A stretch of DNA of 64,000 nucleotides from Haliotis asinina (taxonomy: Eukaryota; Mollusca; Gastropoda; Lepetellida; Haliotidae): assembly GCF_037392515.1 (NCBI RefSeq), contig NC_090288.1, forward strand, positions 7,557,501 through 7,621,500. Reading direction: 5' to 3'. Position 1 is the stretch's first letter, and each line of letters begins with the position of its first letter. The position numbers were made by a program, and so were the translations under genes. The notes under the pieces were generated by a model. That model saw only the letters and a list, made by a program, of their open reading frames with translations, made no database searches and was not told where the DNA came from. Below, piece after piece: positions 58,881 to 64,000 of the stretch.

Positions 58881-59424
58881 GTGCCACACAATGAATTCGT
58901 TGTTCGTCAGTTTTGATATTGATCTCTTGCCATATAGTTCAGCATCCTTGGTTGTTGCTCCTTTCTCTAGGCATACCTGTTGGAACACGAGAATGACTAT
59001 GTGACTATGTTCTTAACACTTGGGGTGGTCATATACAGCGTCAAACTATACTGGCTATGGCTGTTGTCCGCGAATGTTGTTTCTGATTCTGGCTTGCCCA
59101 CTTGCATAAAATCAGGTCTAAAGTCTGTATTAGAGTATGGGAGTATTATCTTATCGTGCACATGGATCCAGGTCACAGGTACAAGCCACGTGTATACATA
59201 GCGGTGGATAATCTTTTGTAATAACTCAGTATATAGAAATTCATATACTCCTGATTTGATGTGAACAGATGGCAAAGATTAACAGATAAACGGCATTTAT
59301 GTTGACCATTTACTGCGAAAGACAGTCACAACTTTTGAGATTTTGCTTGCAACTGTTACACCACTCAACCGTAACATAAACAATATATACTGGACAAAAA
59401 TAAATGTAAATTTTGAAATAATGT

Positions 59425-59625
59425 ACAATGATCTATGTGCTCAAGGCGCTGGTATTTTCCCCTCGGTCACTGGATGTTCATTTCATCTTTTTATGAATCT
59501 CACTCAGCTTCCTGGAGGAACATACAACAAGGCGCACCAAGGTACCCATTCACTGCCGGGTGGACAGGGACATGTCACAAACACTTGTGAACGTTTACTG
59601 CACGCTGCTGCACTCGTTCACTTTG
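59425..59625 (+). repeat. Dispersed repeat, third copy
   Basis: Shares GCTCAAGGCGCTGGTATTTTC and the GCACCAAGGTACCCATTC...GGGTGGAC region with 40,160-40,400. The frame that crosses it (59,343-59,729) is not a gene. Confidence 0.6.
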
Positions 59626-59629
59626 GGTT

Positions 59630-59960
59630 TCCCTACCTGTTTCACAATACCACTGATCACGAGAAGTATGTTTTAGATGTCCTCTCACTATGCGAGCTGC
59701 TTCTAACTGTTACTCCTCTAAAGAGTTAGTTTCGTCAGCTGTACATACATTCCATAATTCACAGTCACATTCAAAATGAGGACGAATAAAAACAGTGTAG
59801 ATCTTATTTAGCGCTGTTCATTTTTAAGAAAAATCTTCTCGTGGAATTTATCATTTTGGAGGTTTTCTAATAAATATCATTTGTGTGATGGAACCAGCCT
59901 CCGTTTGAAGAAAATGTTACACCAAGATGTTTGTGAAACGGTGAAGTTTAGTGTTACAGT
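59630..59960 (-). mobile_element. LINE reverse transcriptase C-terminal remnant
   Basis: Minus-strand frames read KIYTVFIRPHFECDCELWN and QLEAARIVRGHLKHTSRDQW, the thumb region of a CR1/Jockey-type LINE (a Y-x2-x-IRP...LE...Q-x2-AARI pattern). Frameshifts precede and follow. Confidence 0.65.
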
Positions 59961-60039
59961 CATCAAGATGTAAACTTCTTTGAGAGGCATTTAGAAGTTG
60001 GAATAGGAAGGACGAATGACAATATATTGATGAACAACT

Positions 60040-60420
60040 TCTTTATTGCTGTGAGAGCGACCTTTCGGTGTAGGTTCTAACACTGTTCAAGCAGGTGATG
60101 AATAGTATGAGGAATTGGAGCATACATGTCTGCAGTCTGTTGACGGATGGTTTCCTCTTTTTGTTGTTGAAATTCTGTATAGTGTGTTCGGGGTAGTTGT
60201 ACTGTATGAAGGCTTGTTTCAGGTGTTGGAATTCGTTGATGGGGTGTTGCTTGGTGGTACAGATATTGTGGGCTCGTCGTACCAGGGTGATGAGTCCTTT
60301 CTTGACTTGGGGTGGATGGTTGTCACTATCTCTGGTGGAGAACAGTATGTGGATTCACGTTTCGCTGTAGATAAAAATTCACTGATCCGCGATAATCCCT
60401 TAAGCAATAGGGGACAAGGG
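60040..60420 (-). mobile_element. Penelope-like element reverse transcriptase fragment
   Basis: Across two frames the minus strand reads STAKREST, then NHPPQVKKGLITLVRRAHNI and FIQYNYPEHTIQNF, a segment typical of PLE reverse transcriptases just after the catalytic core. The far end (60,040-60,080) carries AGGTCGCTCTCACAGCAATA, and its neighbour resembles 61,440-61,500. Confidence 0.6.
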
Positions 60421-61269
60421 GATTAAAGTTTAGCCTAAAAAGTACACACTATAACTTCATCTCGATTTCATCAACATTTTTTGTACATTTTCTCTACATG
60501 ATAAAAATCATAGAAACACATTCCGAACATTTTCAGAAAATGGTAACTGAAGACATAAGTAGATATTTTGTTCACAATTATACCTAAATATTTTTGTTCT
60601 TTACAGTATATAAATAATAATCGTTCCAACACAGGGACACCAACCAGATCTGAGACAATAACCCCTCGAATTTGAAATGAAGTGATTGTTAACTAGAGCG
60701 TTTGCAATGAGGGAACTATGTCTTCATTACAAAATGTATTTGTATAAAGGCACGATGACTTGAATAAGCTTTACTCAATTCAGTGTAATTCGAGTTCCCC
60801 AGTCCTTAGTCCAATCACTTAACGAGCTTAAATTTTCATTCATAGTTACTTGTAATGACTGCATGTTTTTGAAGATGCACCGAGTGATCTGTCATTAGCA
60901 AACTATCTTGTTGACTTAATTCGTTCACATACACAATGAAACAAAGGGTCCCAAACCTGAACGCTGTGGAGCACCGCCTTGTAGTGTTCTCGAATTAGAC
61001 AAAGTGCCATTCACAAAACCTGAGTACGTTTGCTTTTATAACTAACAAGCCAGTTTAGTAAATTACCTTTAACACCATACATATCGAATGTCAGTACAAA
61101 CCCTCTAAGCCAGAAGAATAGCCTCGCTGAAAACCAACGTGATATTTGTACAATTATTTGTTTTAGAAAGTGTCAGTGTCATAAGAACAGACTTCTACAT
61201 GAAGATAATGCGACATCTTACTACTTCAATTTCTGAGCTGGACAGACGGCTGACATTGTATGCTGGTGA

Positions 61270-61370
61270 TTAGGTGCATGACTCTGATAGTGTAGGTTCG
61301 AATCCCGGATGGGCCTCAACCCAACAAACGTACTAGAATCTGTACTTTACTAAGAAAGTATAATCCCAAA
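61270..61370 (+). repeat. tRNA-derived SINE fragment
   Basis: GTAGGTTCGAATCCCGGATG is an excellent tRNA B box. It is followed by GTACTAGAATCTGTACT as at 39,930-40,030. No cloverleaf can be drawn upstream. Confidence 0.55.
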
Positions 61371-61498
61371 TGCAACACATTTTACATTTGTTGTGTAACT
61401 GACCACTGGTGTATCTGGTGTTTGATTGGCATTTAGAAGCTGGAAGGTAACAAGACAACCAATCGTATGGCACAACTTCTTTAACATTTACAACAACC

Positions 61499-61530
61499 GT
61501 TTCTGGGCTACTTCATGCTCCTTCATCATG
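61499..61530 (-). ncRNA. Hammerhead-ribozyme-like core at a PLE end
   Basis: Minus strand reads CATGATGA, then AGGAGCATGAAGTAGCCCA as a possible stem II, then GAAAC. The hammerhead core is CUGANGA...GAAAC, so one core base (C to A in CUGAUGA) is off. PLEs are known to carry hammerhead motifs in their terminal repeats, and PLE-like terminal sequence surrounds this one. Probably decayed. Confidence 0.4.
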
Positions 61531-62559
61531 TGAATGACAGAATATGATAACGAGGAAATATATAATATTACAGGTAGCCAATGAGATAGTATTACAGACT
61601 GAGATGTGCAGATATCATACCCTAGCCAGTGATAGAGGAAGCAGCGAAATTACGCCCAACTGGATGGTTTGTGTACTAACTGAAATGTACAGGTGGCAGA
61701 ACCTACATTGATGCCTGTATGCACTCATATGGAAGAGAACAATACATCGGTGAGAAACTCGGACATGAAATCAGCCTTTTCAGAACATGTGATCAGAAAT
61801 CCCGGCCGCTGGAGCGTGGTCTGTAATAATTACTACCATATGCTGGGTAGGGATAATGACCAAAGAATGACCAAAGTCTAGGAGAGCTGTACCTCAGTGT
61901 GACAGTTCCACTTATACAAATCATACACGAGCTTAACGACCATTCACCCAGTCGAGAACTGTCGCATTATCTTTATTCCCTTTGCGTGCCTAATGTAGTC
62001 AAATCTGTCAATCTGTGACAAGGTGCAAGGTTGACGAAACGGGTTGGGTTGTGTGAACAAGAATCTTTGGATGTTTTGGATGTCTAAAAGATTAAAGTAG
62101 TTACACAAATGAGCATGCACTCATACCGATAAAAGAAAACAAACCCATCTACAATCACATAGAAATGTAAAATGAACGTAAAGAAAGAAAGTGACTAAAG
62201 TAAAGAACGAAAGCAGATATTTCGTTTGGAAAGGTAATAACCAATACATTTAAAGATTAAGAATACAGTGCCCCACTACATTAATCTGCACATTCATATG
62301 TATCGTGGCACATTAAGAAACAATGACTATACAAATACAGTGACAAATGAATTAACATAATCATCAATTTATTTAATGACTCAGTCACAGATTTGCAGAT
62401 ATAAGTCTTGCCCTCATTCACAGGATTTCATGAATTTCAGCTCAGCTCTTTTGGGGTTTAGACCCAGATATGAATTTTAGTTTTTCTGGTTTCCATGAAA
62501 ACATGACAGGCTGTGACTATGAGGGTGGTATTTGTCCGGATCCGAAATTAAACATGCTA

Positions 62560-63290
62560 CCTTCATCAAACCTGGTACGTACGTAAAGCATGATCCCGCG
62601 ATGTACTTTTTGGGGGCTTAGAACCAGATATGAATTTTATGCGGGAGATATAGTCGAAGCCTTGTCTGTTTACCGTCTGTAATCGTTTTGTTCCCGGAGC
62701 AAAACCGTTCAGTATTGTTAGACCAAGATTGTCTAAGATGACAAAATGTAATAATCTGAACCTATGATTGTGCCTTTTGCTATTCAAAACAGACAGAACG
62801 TCTCTCCAATAAGGATTATCGTGGTCAGATAAACAGTCAAAAGTATTGGAGTCAAGTGAGGATAAATGCATAATAGGAAAGATGTTTATCGATTCCTTGA
62901 TTTGTTTATATACTTTTTAACTGAGGATTAATAAAACATTCTATATCAATCATTCTTAGACCTCCATCTTGATAATTTCTCTTTATAGTTGATCTCTTTA
63001 TTTTGTCACTTTTGTTTAACCATAAATATCCAAAATTATTTCATTGAATTCTTTGATGAATGTTTCAGGTCGGTTGGGCAGTGCTGAGAAAATGTGTACA
63101 AGAGTTGAGATGGCCAAAGTTTTGATGACAATGATTTTTCCAATAAGAGTGAAATTTCTTCTGCGCAACTGGCAAGTGGTCTGTTGATATGTTCTAAGCG
63201 TTTGTTTGTGTTAATCTGTTTGTTTGTGGGAATGTCACGGCAATCATTTAACCGTAACAACTTAATGCAGAATTTATTGTTCTGTTAAAC
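62560..63290 (-). mobile_element. L1/Tx1-like LINE C-terminal remnant
   Basis: Minus-strand frames give KLWPSQLLYTFSQHCPTDL, a GLRMIDIE-type block near 62,940 and HNHRFRLLHFVILDNLGL, the post-RT region of L1/Tx1-like LINEs in the same order as at 37,990-38,620. Frame broken in several places. A 30-bp phrase (TTTGGGG-TTAGA-CCAGATATG) is duplicated at 62,447 and 62,608. Confidence 0.55.
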
Positions 63291-63539
63291 TAAATATTTT
63301 CCACCTCAACCGTCTGGAATAAACCGAACACCTGAGTGTTTGTCATTTTGTAATGACAGTTGACATGAACGTGTCCCTTTTATATGCATCCTTGTTATAC
63401 TCACAAACTGAATTTATTTTATTACATTTGAGTACATAAGATGACGGTGTTCATTAACCCCTCAGTCGGTTGGACGAGGGGACCATTTTTCATAAGGGTG
63501 AACAAACTTTGCTACAACCATACAGCCATAACCTTTGCA

Positions 63540-64000
63540 TAACATGGAAAGTTGTCTCAACAGTGTCAAATCCTGGATGTCAACCAACATGCTTAAATTA
63601 AATGACGAAAAGACAGAGGCCATCATCATCGCTCCACCTTCTAGACAGCAAAAATCCCGAAAGTATGTCACTTTCATTTGAGAAACATAGGATCAATCCG
63701 TCATCTTCTTACAGCTGAAACCACAGCCACTCTGGCTAGATCTCTCATATTTCTCGTCTGGATTACTGTAAAAGCTTACTGGTGGGAATATCAGGAGATC
63801 AGCTGAACAGACTGCAGAGGATACAGAACAGGGCTGCCCGTATCATAACCAGGACTAAGCTCCATTCTCACATCTCCCCTGCTCTAAAGTCACTGCACTG
63901 GCTCAGGATCCGTGAGAGGATTGACTTTAAGATCCTAACTTTAGTCTACAAGTCTTTTCAAAACACTGCCCCTGTCTATCGTCAGGACATGTTTGTCCAC
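63540..64000 (+). mobile_element. CR1/Jockey-like LINE reverse transcriptase, cut by window end
   Basis: Frames read VKSWMSTNMLKLNDEKTEA, ISRLDYCKSLLVGISGDQL, RLQRIQNRAARIITRTKL and KSLHWLRIRERIDFKIL, the post-catalytic and thumb blocks of this LINE group, well preserved and continuing past base 64,000. A stop and a deletion separate the first and second segments. It looks younger than the other LINE remnants here. Confidence 0.85.

Larger units (their letters stand above)
60440..62290 (-). mobile_element. LINE-derived block III
   Basis: Aligns with block II (35,710-37,830) over most of its length: ATTTTTTGTACATTTT, TCCAACACAGGGACAC, the reverse-transcriptase part at 60,780-61,110 (minus strand DMYGVKGNLLNWLVSYKSKR), and the 61,860-62,290 segment also in block I. 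Insertions include a SINE fragment at 61,270 and a PLE end near 61,440-61,545. Confidence 0.6.

Noticed and set aside
61270..61370. A tRNA gene, from the strong B box
   Set aside because: No A box or cloverleaf fits, and the same flank follows a second B box at 39,960, so it is a SINE remnant.

Overview
This window is eukaryotic, AT-rich, intron-bearing and very repeat-dense. It is best explained as an intergenic and intronic stretch of a gastropod mollusc genome, most likely an abalone (Haliotis). The basis is the repeated short interspersed element whose reverse strand ends in an ACTC-rich tail, a family I associate with Haliotis loci. The genus is an inference from memory; the mollusc-like repeat landscape and the exon structure are seen directly. 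No bacterial operon, rRNA, intact tRNA or CRISPR array is present.

The backbone is a tandem triplication of a minus-strand gene for a small secreted protein: signal peptide, one PAN/apple-like domain (exon 1), then a C-type lectin-like domain split over two exons. Copy 1 has only exon 1 in the window (6,848-7,145); its lectin exons should lie just left of base 1, because bases 1-2,420 match the intron that sits next to the lectin exons in the other copies. Copy 2 (27,545-33,825) is a decayed pseudogene with a damaged splice acceptor, a premature stop at the lectin WND-like tryptophan and a lost promoter. Copy 3 (42,975-56,657) keeps one phase-consistent reading frame of 244 codons across three exons, but intron 1 is 12 kb. 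Each copy is followed on its 5' side by a related LINE-derived block (20,690-21,340; 35,710-37,830; 60,440-62,290), and each carries the same fossil LINE piece inside intron 1, so that insertion predates the triplication.

Most of the rest is mobile DNA laid over this backbone. Copy 1's upstream flank holds the most striking object, a 10.7-kb inverted repeat (9,818-20,515). Its arms of about 3.4 and 4.3 kb surround a 3-kb spacer. Each arm carries about nine tandem units of about 180 bp, most with paired palindromic GCCCATGGGC boxes. Copy 3's giant intron holds the remains of a Polinton/Maverick virus-like element: integrase, protein-primed type B DNA polymerase, a capsid gene and two unrecognised genes. 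Its capsid gene is interrupted by the 5' part of an APE-type LINE. Other remnants are Penelope-like elements, with two hammerhead-like cores found near PLE or LINE sequence, several CR1/Jockey-like and L1/Tx1-like LINE fragments, a Tc1/mariner transposase, two possible solo LTRs, SINEs with visible target-site duplications, and MITE-like hairpins.

Almost no reading frame in the window is an intact ordinary gene. The only coding sequences I would defend as possibly functional are exon 1 of copy 1 and the three exons of copy 3. Everything else is transposon-derived, viral-fossil, or unassigned.
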